From the NCBI RefSeq assembly GCF_033568475.1, contig NC_133122.1, positions 137,089,402-137,153,401 of the forward strand: a stretch of 64,000 nucleotides of DNA, in the 5' to 3' direction. The notes under the pieces were generated by a model. The model was not told where the DNA came from and searched no databases. It saw only the letters and a list, made by a program, of their open reading frames with translations. Below are positions 34,332-44,829 of this stretch, one piece after another (position 1 is the stretch's first letter; every line of letters starts with the position of its first letter). The translations under genes were made by a program, and so were the position numbers. This stretch comes from Henckelia pumila. Lineage: Eukaryota > Streptophyta > Magnoliopsida > Lamiales > Gesneriaceae.

Positions 34332-34731
34332 ATTCAACGATAGAAAGAGGGATTTTGTATCTAAGGTCGGGCATGGGATTTTGGGGTAACTTGTCCGCTA
34401 GTTTGAACTACACATTTTTCAGAGTATCGTGAAATTTCAGTCAATAGATTCTTGATTGGAGAAGGATTACAACACCAGTTTTGATAATATGATAGAAGTG
34501 TGTTAGGATGGAACTAGATTAAGATTTAAGTTCAATTATTGAGTACAACTATAATCCAGCTGGGATGAATCGTGTTTGTTTCCGACAGGACATTTTGGAT
34601 TAATAAAATCTAGACTTTCTTATGGTTTAGATCTAGGATATATCAACGGTTTGAGGAATCTTGTTGAGAATACATTCTTAGGGTTGATCAAGACCTAATT
34701 TCGAGAAAGAAATCTGTTAAGGTGGGGAGAA
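34332..34731 (+). other. 3' non-coding interior of a Ty3-type element with PPT
   Basis: No reading frame. It ends in the polypurine tract AAGGTGGGGAGAA (34719-34731) directly before an LTR. Apparent continuation of 29801-30066 across the CACTA insertion. Confidence 0.55.
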
Positions 34732-35869
34732 TGTAGTAACTCGATTTCTATTCTAGTAATTATAAAGACTAAGCATGTTTAGAATGGATATAACATGATT
34801 GAGGAATTTTCTAATTAGTCTAAGGAGTTGAAAAATGGATTTAGAACACTCAAACGGCCCGGATCGCACCATTTCCTCTACTCTCTTATTTTAGCTCGTT
34901 TTTAGGGGCTTTTAGGTGTTATTTTCGAAGACCAGGAGGCGACGGAGCGCTGCTGAAGTTGTAGCAGAGTTTTGCCCAAGTTTTTGAGGCTATCGTCATT
35001 AGTGAGCTAACGATGTACGCAGGTATAGTTCAAGGTCCTTAAAAATATTAGAGAGTATCTATTAGTTTAGTTAAAACTTTTAGAGCATTATTAGTGATGC
35101 ATGGTTATCTTGGTTTGTAGTATTGAACTTGAGTACTCGGGTGGCTAGGTTGCTTTAGTTACATGATTTGAGGTACAGATGCACTATCCAAGATACTCTG
35201 GTTGAGCATGCAGATGTGTTTGCATGTTTTATGTGGCATTGATTATATGGGCATTTATTACGCCACAAATATTATGATGTATGCATTAGCACGTGGCGCC
35301 TGTTTCCATTGATAATACCTGTAGAGGGGTCGCTCAGCCCCATCATACTTTGTGGGTGGATTCCATGACTTTGGATCCGATAATAAGGCCACATGTTTAT
35401 GGTATGAGAGTCACCTCTTGATGCGACGACCGAACGTGCTTCATATCATGATGCATTTGACTGAACAGTTTTTTGGATAGGCTTCCATTACCCATTCATA
35501 TGCATTTGTATTTTCATTCATAGCATGTTTATACTTATACTTATGTGCTGAGTGTTATTTGCTCACGTCCGTATATTTTTCTAGACACCCCATTCGATGA
35601 GACAGTTGCAGGTTTCCCAGGTTTGGGGACCAGGAATTAGTTAGGAATCGGAGAGTTGGGAACTCAGTTAGTTCCAGTAGTATTTAGATAAACTTAACCC
35701 TTTTGTATTAGATTGTAGATTAGGTTGGGTTTCAATGATTTTACCGGTTGTATTTTTTTGGGTTAGTATTTGATATAAGTTTACGCGGTTTTTCTCTGAT
35801 TTTTGTTGTTTAAGTATAATTGCATGCTTATTTTTTGTTTACTTAGTGATTCCGGATTGAGTCACTACA
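34732..35869 (+). mobile_element. Ty3/gypsy LTR
   Basis: TGTAGTAACTCG to GAGTCACTACA, 1138 bases, same family as the LTR at 25502-26791. The segments GCACTTTTAGAGCA-like, TGAGTGTTATTTGCTCACG and ATGAGACAGTTGCAG align with it. Its U3 lacks the dense palindrome cluster, so it represents another subfamily. Confidence 0.75.
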
Positions 35870-35910
35870 CTAACTCAAGATAAATCGATGCAAGTCCACA
35901 TGATGGTATT

Positions 35911-36430
35911 GTATGGAAAAGCCCACCAGTCAATCACCTCAAATGCAATGTTGATGCAACCATATTTTCAAACAGTCCACATATTCGTTATGGATGTATA
36001 TTGAGGAATTATCAAGGCCAATTGATTGATGCTATCTATGGCAGAATATGTGGCATCAATAATCAAACAGTAGCTGAAGGGCTGGGAATTAGAGAAGCTT
36101 TTAGCTGGCTCAAGAATTTGCATATCTCAAAAGTTATAATCGAATCCGATGCTTTGCTGGTGATTGATGCTTTAAATAATCCAAAACTTGACCACTCCAA
36201 CTTAGGTTTGTTTATTGAAGATTGTAGAGTCCTAGCTAAAGACATATCATCTTGTACTTTTGTGTTTGTACGTAGATCAGTGAATCAGGCTACCCACACT
36301 CTAGCAAGGATGAATGTTTCCTTGCCTGATCTTATAGGAAGGATCAGCTCCCTCTTATAGTTATTTCTGATGTACTTCTTCCAAACATTGCTTAATGTTA
36401 ATTTCATGTTCTATTCAAAGAAAAAAAAAA
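35911..36430 (+). pseudogene. LINE 3' end: RNase H domain and poly(A) tail
   Basis: An open frame from about 35915 to the stop at 36358-36360 begins WKSPPVNHLKCNVDATIFSN and matches the RNase H-like domain found at the C-terminus of plant non-LTR reverse transcriptases. The acidic residues are in place: CNVDAT, AEGLGIREAF and IIESDALLVIDAL. It is followed by a short 3' UTR and a run of ten A at 36421-36430, the usual tail of a LINE copy. Reverse transcriptase and endonuclease are absent (5' truncation). An alternative is a stand-alone RNase H-like gene, but the upstream boundary at an LTR end argues for a retroposon remnant. Confidence 0.6.
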
Positions 36431-38160
36431 GTATTTTACTTGAATCCACTTCAAATAAAAACATCAATTTTTTTTCTCAGATTAAATAAACAAATAAAGT
36501 TAAATCGAACATTTTATTTATAATGAAAAAAATTAGTACTACAAATCTAAACTTGACATCTTAGAATTGAATTAAGACCCTTATTTGTTTTCTTAAAAAT
36601 AACCTATGTATATGGGCTTTTTCCTGATTAATTTTTGGTCTTTCTTCTTGGTTCTCCCCTTAAGTAAATGCGGATGCAGTCATAGGCTGTATATGTTCAA
36701 ACTCACTCTCATTTATGATCTTCACTAGGATTATTTGAAGTTGTGACTCTCGTATTATCTTTCGAATACTCCACACATAAAGCAATTTAAAACTATTTAA
36801 TTGTACATAAGATTGTCTTTATTAGTTTAATCTTTTGCATAAAAAATATTGCAGGCCTCGTTAATTCTTAGGTCATCAGTACTGTGTAAATTTCACAATT
36901 TTATAGAATTTATCCAGCCGAGTGCCGGCTGGTTGATTTGCTTCCATTGTTCAATTAATTTATCTCTTGTAAATATGTTTTTATTCTGTGTGATATTTAA
37001 TTGGTGTGATCTTTTTTAATTATACATGTTTGCGTAATTTTCAATATAATGTTTATAGTTTTTAATATTGATTTTAGGTATCTCAAATTTAATAGTAATT
37101 GGGAATAAGTGATATGCAATTTCTATTTACACGTGTTTGAATCCGCGTTAAAACATAAACTCAATTCTGGATCACTAATGTCTAATATGCATTCAGCTTG
37201 AATTGTACATTCTAAAATTTTTTATTGCGACTAGGATTTTTCTTAAATAAAATATCTTAATAACTAATAACTAAAAACTAATTTTAGCCATAAAATTATA
37301 AATATTTTATGAAATAAAATATTATGTCTATATAGAAAAAATTATCTCCACAAAATTATATATATTTTATACGTACAAAATAATATTCTGAAATTTTTCA
37401 TATTTAAAATTGATAATATGCAAATTAAATCATGTTACCAAACAAATATGTAGAATAGGTAATCAACAATTGACAGTTATTTTTTAAAAGGCAAACACTT
37501 GTATGCAACCGTTGCACGGGTCATATTCGTGTGACGGGTCTCTTATATGGGTTATCCATTAAAAAGTATTACATTTTATGTCAAAAGTATTACTTATTAT
37601 TATAAATATGGATAGGATTGACCCGTCTCACGAATGAGACCGTTGCACAGGAGTGTTACTCTTTTTAAAAAGGGGAGAGAGATTCCTCGTCGATGGATAC
37701 AGCCATCTCATAAATAATAAAACCTTTTCAATTTTTTTTCTTAAATCTAATCATTACAACTTTTTTATATTAATAACTCTTTTACTCTCTGAAGCATTTC
37801 TTCTAGGTTGAAATCGAGAAGATCTGTCGGGAGATGGTCACGTAGATCATGATTAATGAAATGAATCAATCCTACTTATAGTTAATTTATAATCAAAAGT
37901 AATAATTTTGGCATAGAAAATAATATTTTTTTATGGATGAACCAAATAAAAGTCATCTCACAAAATTGATCTGTGAGACCGTTTCACGAGACCCTTTTTG
38001 TGAAATTATAGGGCATTAATCCAGTCATGTTTACTAAATTTTTTTTTTTTTAAACGTAGATATAATCCAATCATGTTTACTAATGCCCTTCTTTCTCTAG
38101 TTAAAGAGTAAAATTAAATTGTTATTTTTTTATTTAATAAAAAATCTTAATCAATTGAAG

Positions 38161-38164
<4 letters not shown>
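36431..38164. other. AT-rich spacer
   Basis: No coding sequence. It holds the small foldback element at 37518-37638, and a partly similar CTCAC..GTGAGACCG string at 37957-38000 that may be a relic of the same family. Confidence 0.5.
37518..37638. mobile_element. Small foldback MITE
   Basis: Inverted repeats ATTCGTGTGACGGGTC (37525-37540) and GACCCGTCTCACGAAT (37620-37635) match at 15 of 16 positions. The element is flanked by a perfect 10-bp direct repeat accgttgcac at 37508-37517 and 37639-37648. The 9-10 bp duplication suggests a Mutator-type origin. Confidence 0.6.

Positions 38165-38224
<60 letters not shown>
38165..38224. repeat. Microsatellite (TTA)n
   Basis: About twenty perfect TTA/TAT units. 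Confidence 0.98.
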
Positions 38225-38499
38225 CCATAACAAATCTACATTTTCATAAGGAAAATATTTTTTTTAATCTATTAACTTGTTCAAATTTGGATTTACTTCC
38301 ATTTTGTCAAAGTTTGATTTTGATACATTAATTTTTAATTTTCAGCTATTTTGATTTAATTGTTGACGTTTTGTTGGTATTTGTAGTGTCACAATATTTT
38401 CCATAATTATACAAGCAATTGAACCAAAATAATCGAAATTAAAAGTTAAAAGGTATCAAAATCAATATTTAAAAACTTAGCACATCCAAGATCAGATAA

Positions 38500-38695
38500 G
38501 GCCCCGTTTGGATTTGGTAGACATTTTTTTAAAAAAAGCACTTTTTTAAGCTATAATTTTTTGCTTTTGAAAAAGCTCTAATTTTGACTTAAAAATGCTT
38601 ATTTAAGCACTTTTCTGGTCAACCAAACACTTTATTAAATGAAAAACACTTAAAAAAGTGCTTTTTTGATCTGGCTTTTGAAACCAAACGGGGCC
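38500..38695. mobile_element. Tourist-like MITE (PIF/Harbinger type)
   Basis: Terminal inverted repeats GGCCCCGTTTGGATTTGG and CCAAACGGGGCC, target duplication taa at 38497-38499 and 38696-38698. The 196-base interior folds back on itself (AAGCACTTTTTTAAG-type arms). It lies about 490 bases upstream of the WAK start codon. Confidence 0.8.
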
Positions 38696-38867
38696 TAAGT
38701 AAGTGAACAAAAAACTATTTCCCCTTATTATAATAATCACCCTATAATTAAATGATCTCTTCACAATTCTCTCTCAAACTTAAACATAACCTTAGAGGTT
38801 AAATTATCAAACATATTATTATTGATTATCGCCATTTAATTTAAGAAAGCAACTTATACTCGTAAAC

Positions 38868-38953
38868 TATATTTTAAACATTCATTTCATACAAAAAATG
38901 TAGTTGACAATATATTTTAAACATTCATTTCATACAAAAAATGTAGTTGACAA
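38868..38953. repeat. Perfect 43-bp tandem duplication upstream of WAK gene
   Basis: The segment starting TATATTTTAAACATTCATTT and ending TGTAGTTGACAA occurs at 38868-38910 and again at 38911-38953 without a mismatch. Each copy ends in TTGAC, the core of a WRKY-type W-box. It lies about 230-320 bases upstream of the WAK start codon. Confidence 0.9.
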
Positions 38954-39184
38954 CCCACAAGGGCCGGCACGGCGGCATCCCCGTAATAATATTCCATTCT
39001 TTTTTTCATTCCTATTAATGCTTTCTTTGATTCCAATTCAAAAAACCCACATTCTTTGTCTTTTCCAAAATTTTCAACATCGTAATTCTCGTACCTCTTT
39101 GGATTATATAATGTATTTCCTAAAAAAAATAAAAAAATTTACTTTATACAACTCCGGAATTTGCATGTTTCCAGGGAGAGAGTC

Positions 39185-41676
39185 ATGAAGATAAAAAATG
39201 AATCTCTAATTCTGATTCTATTGTCCCTTTCACTGGCATTTGCTGATGACTCCCCTTCCAATTTTACTGTCCCCGGAAAATCTTTCAGCCAAGGATCCAA
39301 TATAGCGAAACCTGGCTGCGAAACAAAGTGCGGAGATGTAACTGTTCCATTCCCTTTTGGCATTGGAAACAACTCAGGCTGCTCCATTGACCCCTGGTTT
39401 TATATAAACTGTGATAAATCCGTCAACCCGCCGAAACTCACCATTACACCGTCTAAACTTGAAGTTTTGAACATATCTGAAAGTGAAATACGTATAAAAA
39501 ACTCGGTTGCTGCGAGATGCTACACAGAGACGGGCATTACCACCCGCCAAAACTTGACAGGAATCGACCTGACAGGATCTCCCTACAGCTTTTCTGAGCT
39601 CAACAAGTTTACCGTAGTGGGCTGCGACGATTTGGCTTTGATTGTTGGTACCAGCGGAAGGAACTTTACGAGCGGATGTTTGTCACTTTGCTCACAGCAG
39701 AGTGATTTACTAGATGGATATTGTACTGGCATTGGTTGCTGCCAGACACCGATTCCCAAAGGTTTAAAGAATTTTGCGACGGCTCTCGCGAGTCTCAATA
39801 ACCATACTAATGTTTGGAGTTTTGATGCTTGTGGGTACGCTTTTATCGGGGATCAGGACGTGTTTAAGTTTCGGGTCTCGGATTTTTCAGACGAGAATTT
39901 TCAGAACAACACCATTCAGGAAGTTCCTATTGTAATTGATTGGGCTCTTGAGAGTGAGAGTTGTGAGGAAGCTGAGAAATCTGCTGATTTTGCTTGTAGA
40001 AAAAATAGTGTTTGTGTCGATTCAAGCACCGGTCTTGGAGGATACCGATGCAATTGCACCGCAGGATACGAAGGAAATCCGTATCTTAGTCCAGGCTGCA
40101 CAGGTTAGTTTATGTTTCTCAAATTGTTGGCTCTCTGTTTCAGTGTAAAATTATGAGCTTATTGTACCTAACAGACCTTCTTTGTGACAGATATAAATGA
40201 ATGTGATAGCAATCCATGCGATGCAAATGGTATTTGTACAAACACTCGAGGTAGTTTTACTTGTGCTTGCAAAAAAGGATTCTCTGGCGATGGAAGAAAG
40301 GATGGACATGGTTGTATTGCTGTAGATCAGTTTCCAGTACTAAAATTGTCCATAGGTAATTTATTTACCAAGTTCGTGCCAATAATACAAATCATATTTT
40401 GGAGTATATATGATGCGTAAAAGTATTATCAAGTAATTTAATTAGTGTCAATTTTGGTATTCCAGGTTTGAGTATTGGTTTGCTGTCCATTTTTACTGGA
40501 ATCACATGGCTATATTTTGGAATCAAGAAAAGAAAGCTCGTCAAAATGAGAGAAAAGTTCTTCTACCAAAATGGTGGGCTCCTTCTGAAACAACAGGCTT
40601 CATCTCTCGAGTCGAGTAAGATCTTCTCAGGTGAAGAGCTAGAGAAGGCCACTAATAACTACTCTGAAGACCGTATCCTTGGCAGGGGAGGTTATGGCAC
40701 GGTCTACAGAGGAATCCTTCCCGATCAACGAGTGGTCGCCATTAAGAAATCCAGAATCATGGACCAGAACCAAATCGAGCAATTTATAAACGAGGTGATT
40801 ATTTTGACTCAAGTGAACCATCGAAATGTCGTCAAGCTATTGGGATGTTGCTTGGAGAGCGAAGTTCCTTTATTGGTTTACGAGTATATATCAAACGGTA
40901 CACTCTTTCATCACATACAAAACAGTGTCGAGGCGACTTGGTTTTCTTGGAGCAACCGTTTAAGAATTGCTGCTGAATCTGCTGGTGCACTTGCCTATCT
41001 CCACTCGGCAACTTCGATGCCTATTATCCACAGAGACGTCAAGTCCAGCAACATACTCCTAGACGACTCGTATACTACAAAAATATCGGATTTCGGAGCA
41101 TCAAGACTGGTCCCTTTAAACCAAACACAAGTGACAACTCTTGTTCAGGGGACTTTAGGCTATTTGGACCCGGAGTACTTCCAAACGAGCCAGTTAACAG
41201 AAAAAAGCGATGTTTATAGCTTCGGGGTCGTTCTTGCCGAGCTAATGACTGGGAAAAAGCCCCTTTCTCCCACAAAATCAGAAGTAGAGAGGAACTTAGC
41301 CACATATTTCATCATGTCTGTTAAAGAAAACCGCATGTTTCAAATTGTCGAGCCTAGAATCTTGAAAGAAGCTAGTTTCGAGCAGCTGCAACAAATCGGT
41401 GAGCTTGTGAAGAGATGTCTGAGTTTGAAAAGTGATGAAAGGCCAACAATGAAAGAAGTGGCATTGGAGCTTGAAGGGATAAGGAAATCAACTCAACATC
41501 CATGGATTGATCAACAACAAGATAGAGAAGAAAATGATGCTCTTTTAGGCCAAGAATCGGCCGGACCCGAAGCAGATTTATATGCAATCAATTTTGTCCC
41601 AAAAATTAGTTCATCAGAAGCAGATTTTATCCAAGATACTATGGACAGTCCTATGATACATCCCATTCCCCGTTAG
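39185..41676 (+). CDS. Wall-associated receptor kinase (WAK/WAKL)
   Basis: Three exons with GT-AG borders: 39185-40103, 40191-40355 and 40466-41676, total 2295 bases, 764 residues. I chose the ATG at 39185 because it opens a signal peptide ([20 protein letters not shown]). Next come the galacturonan-binding GUB_WAK domain (about 45-105, [13 protein letters not shown]), an EGF-like cysteine cluster at the end of exon 1, a calcium-type EGF in exon 2 ([18 protein letters not shown]), a membrane segment at about 362-382 and a Ser/Thr kinase. The kinase keeps the glycine loop [25 protein letters not shown] and DFG, so it looks active and of the RD type. WAKs bind pectin at the plasma membrane and signal in growth and defence. 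No disruption is seen; this is the only intact host gene in the window. Confidence 0.92.
40104..40190 (+). other. WAK intron 1
   Basis: CACAG|GTTAGT donor and TTTGTGACAG|AT acceptor. Splitting the two EGF modules here is the usual WAK gene arrangement. Confidence 0.85.
40356..40465 (+). other. WAK intron 2
   Basis: ATAG|GTAATT donor and TATTCCAG|GT acceptor. The joined codons run directly into the membrane segment. Confidence 0.85.
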
Positions 41677-42963
41677 TTGTTCGTTAGATGGTACCAAAAA
41701 TTGAGTTTCATTTTTATAATTTGAATTGTTTTATCAAACACTTTGTAAGAAAGATTTTGATATTTTAGAGAACACAAAATGCTTTAACAAACTATCTCAA
41801 AACAGTAGCTATAAGTAAATGCAATGAAATTAAAAACACGAATTTGTTTATGAAATCTCGAAGGCCAAATTCTTTTATATTTCCTCTTCTTCCGTAGCCT
41901 GAAGAATTTCATTTGAAGACTTTGAATTATACAAATTTCTTGTATTAGGAATGAATCTAGAAATTAGTGTTTGGATGAGTTTCAACTTAATGTAATAAAT
42001 CGAATCTAACATATTACCATGGAGATAATTAGCAAAATGATATTCGTCAATATAAATTTTGTTCTTTGAAAAAAAAACACACACACACTAATGATCTCAG
42101 TTGTATTTGAATCACTTCAAATGCATTATGAACTTGGGAGGATTACTTTTCTAAAACAAAATTAACCAAGATCAATTTTCTAAATTTTCCTATTAATTAA
42201 ATTGATATGTAACTCTTGCAATGTAGCAATAAGTTTCACTTTTTTAAACTATTTTTTTTAATAGAAAATTTTAAATGTACTTTCAAAATAAATTTTTATT
42301 AAATAAAATATTTGATAAAATAGAACGATAGTGTTTTTCTATTAATTTGTTAGAAGATCATATTACATTTATGAAAGCCATACAAATTAATATATTTCCA
42401 AGACACTTTACGTACTAAAAAGATTAATAATTTAATTTGGTATTATAAAATGTATTTAGGATAAAGAATAGATAGATAGACACAAAGTCAAACGCTTTGA
42501 GGTTTGAAAATGTTTTGACACAAAAGTGGAGGGCCGTGGGGGAAAAACAAAAATTAATTATAAATAACCAAGGTTAAATTTGAGGCAAATTATTTTAAAC
42601 TTCCCACTACCAAACTTCTCTTTAACTTAACTCTCTACCCACCCATTTCTTTATTTTCACTCCCTAATGGTCCCTATATTTGAATTAAAATATAATTAAA
42701 ACTAATCCTTTGTACGTGGCTTTGTTATACCTATCGAACCAGTCCCGGCCATGCAAGACTATTAGTTACGCAAGGTTTCCAGCCGATATACTCCAGATTA
42801 GGGTCCAACATGCTTCCGTAAGATGAATTAAATTTAAATACCTTTTTGACCATAATGTCGTCGGGTCATATCTGCCGAGTTTTACGAAGTGCTCTTCACA
42901 CTCCAACCACGCAGTCGCAACAGATGGTTTCTGCACAAGCTCCTTCAACGACATCCAGCACAA
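41677..42963. other. Spacer between WAK gene and viral insert
   Basis: AT-rich. A minus-strand open stretch at 42963-42766 (MCWMSLKELVQKPSVATAWL) is not recognised and has no supporting context. Nothing else seen. Confidence 0.4.
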
Positions 42964-43184
42964 CCTTAATTCATTTTCTACCTTAAGGCGTATGGTATAT
43001 AAATTTAATTATAAAATATGAACATGAAAGAACGAGAGATTTAGGAAATTTATTCAGACATAATATTATTACATAAATCAACTCCTTTGAAGAGGAGAAG
43101 ACAACTTTTAGCTACTCATAGTAGCCTTGTTCTTGAAAGACATAAAAGAAAACTTAATACAAAGAGAGAGAAATATTACAACAA

Positions 43185-43190
43185 TTTATT
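43185..43190 (-). terminator. Viral poly(A) signal
   Basis: AATAAA on the minus strand, about 53 bases downstream of the viral TATA box. Pararetroviruses place the poly(A) signal shortly after the promoter so that the genomic RNA is terminally redundant. Confidence 0.5.
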
Positions 43191-43242
43191 TGTAAGAAAA
43201 CTGAAGGGAATGATCGATCTCTTCAGCTTTCTCAAATGTCTG

Positions 43243-43480
43243 TATTTATAGCTGCAGTTCCACTCGTTTCACCGAGAACTTCCGAAAATCTCACAGCTGT
43301 CTTGTATTTATTTATGCCATTATTGATGGCATCTTTTACTAGTGGAGGAGGCAGCTGTCTTGAATTTTTTATGTCATTATTGATGGCATTTTTTACTAGT
43401 GGAGGAATCACATGCCTGCCACTTTCTTTTGGCTTTATTCTTCTCACATGCCTGCTTTATTATTGTCGGGGCATCTTTTG
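43243..43480 (-). promoter_or_regulatory. Pararetroviral promoter with duplicated upstream element
   Basis: TATAAATA on the minus strand at 43243-43250. Upstream of it are two tandem copies of a 55-56 base segment: 43294-43349 and 43352-43406, each with CAGCTGTCTTG, ATTATTGATGGCAT and TTTACTAGTGGAGGA. It lies directly after the last viral ORF, where caulimovirids have their genomic promoter. Confidence 0.65.
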
Positions 43481-43564
43481 CTTTTGAAGTAGGCCCCTGT
43501 AAAAACGCATCTTCGGTGGTCCTTGTCCACCTTTGCTTGTCTCGAAAAAGTCCTTTCGATCCGT

Positions 43565-44829
43565 TCAGGGTCTAAAGGTTTTTCCAAATTCTGGCTCCTT
43601 CTGATTTGGGCATTCTGGGCAGATATTCTCTGACCATCGTCCAATATGAGCCATGTTACAGAATTTTCGGCAAGTTTCTTTACTCCCCGGCAGCTTGTTG
43701 TTCCACAAAAGATTTCTCTTCTTTTCGAAGAGTTCTTCCGCAAATGCTATAGTTTTTCCTGTCATTCTGTTTAGCAGGAACGATCCATTCACAGAATTAT
43801 GATAAAATTTGAATGGAAACTTGACTTTATCCATCTCAGTAAGACAGACCCAAATACCCCATGCCCTTCTGGTTGAAATCTCATTTTCTCCGAATGTGGA
43901 CACCAAGGGTATTTTTTCAGTTTTAGGATCTTTGATAAATTTATGAGTGTTTATATCAGGTTTCCTCAGCTTGATAAAATGAAAGGGTTCGTGTGATCCT
44001 TTCACTGTTGGTTATGGAGCTGCACTGAAAAAGTATAACTCAAGCACATCTCCTCTGGCCAAATGATCATTATTTGCCCATGTTTCTTGGACTGCTTCCT
44101 GGATCCATTTTGGTAACTGTGATATCTCCGGGAAGCTTGGTGATGTTGTATAAATTGAAGCCAAAGCCCCAAATTCATATCAGAGTTTTACATCTTTAGG
44201 ATTGACATTGTTTTTTAGCCAAACCCTTGGATATATTCCTGCAACATCAACCCTGCAAGTGTTCGGGTTGATTTCACTCCTTATATTCAATTTCTTCCAC
44301 CTTTGTTGATAAACCTGGAATGGAGAAATAATAGATGGATTAGTATCAATCTTAGATTTGCTCTTGCCAGTGTTGGGCCTAAGATTTATCTCTTCCTCTT
44401 TTACCCCAGAGGCGGAGGGTTGACTTGATGAGTTATTCTCATCAATTGTTGCTTCATCCAGATCATCAAAGGCTGATGATAGATTAGCACTTGTTTCTTG
44501 AGTTTTAGATTCCTCAACATCTTGTTTCACAACCGGTGGTTGTATTTCTTGTTCTTGTAATCCAATGGTTTTAGCATATCTTGTTTATGAGAAACCAATG
44601 GTTTTTCTATAGCCTTCATAATTGGCCCTTGAATAGCAGCCCATAGTTGTGTTTGAGCTTGCATACATCCTGTAATTCGATTAGATACTTTGATCCGATC
44701 AGCTTGTTGTAACCTGCCGGCCATTTCAGCATTAATGGCTAACTGGTTGAACTCGTTTTGAAGCAACCCAAGGTGTTTCCTGAGATGCCTCTGCATTTTC
44801 ATGATGAAATCCACGTCACTGCCTTCCAT
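43565..44829 (-). pseudogene. Viral inclusion-body/transactivator-like ORF (broken)
   Basis: The ATG at 44829 overlaps the end of the pol frame (DFLTRDG). It is about 420 codons long if read across breaks: a frameshift near 44530-44545 and in-frame stops near 44178 and 44010. The N-terminal third is helical with coiled-coil character, the middle is acidic and Ser-rich, and the C-terminal part contains a Cys-rich stretch (CRKFCNMAHIGRWSENICPE). Its place after RNase H and before the promoter is that of the caulimovirid transactivator/viroplasmin gene. The assignment rests mostly on position. Confidence 0.55.

Noticed and set aside
42766..42963. Open minus-strand stretch beginning MCWMSLKELVQ
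   Set aside because: Too short, no recognised family, no splice or promoter context.
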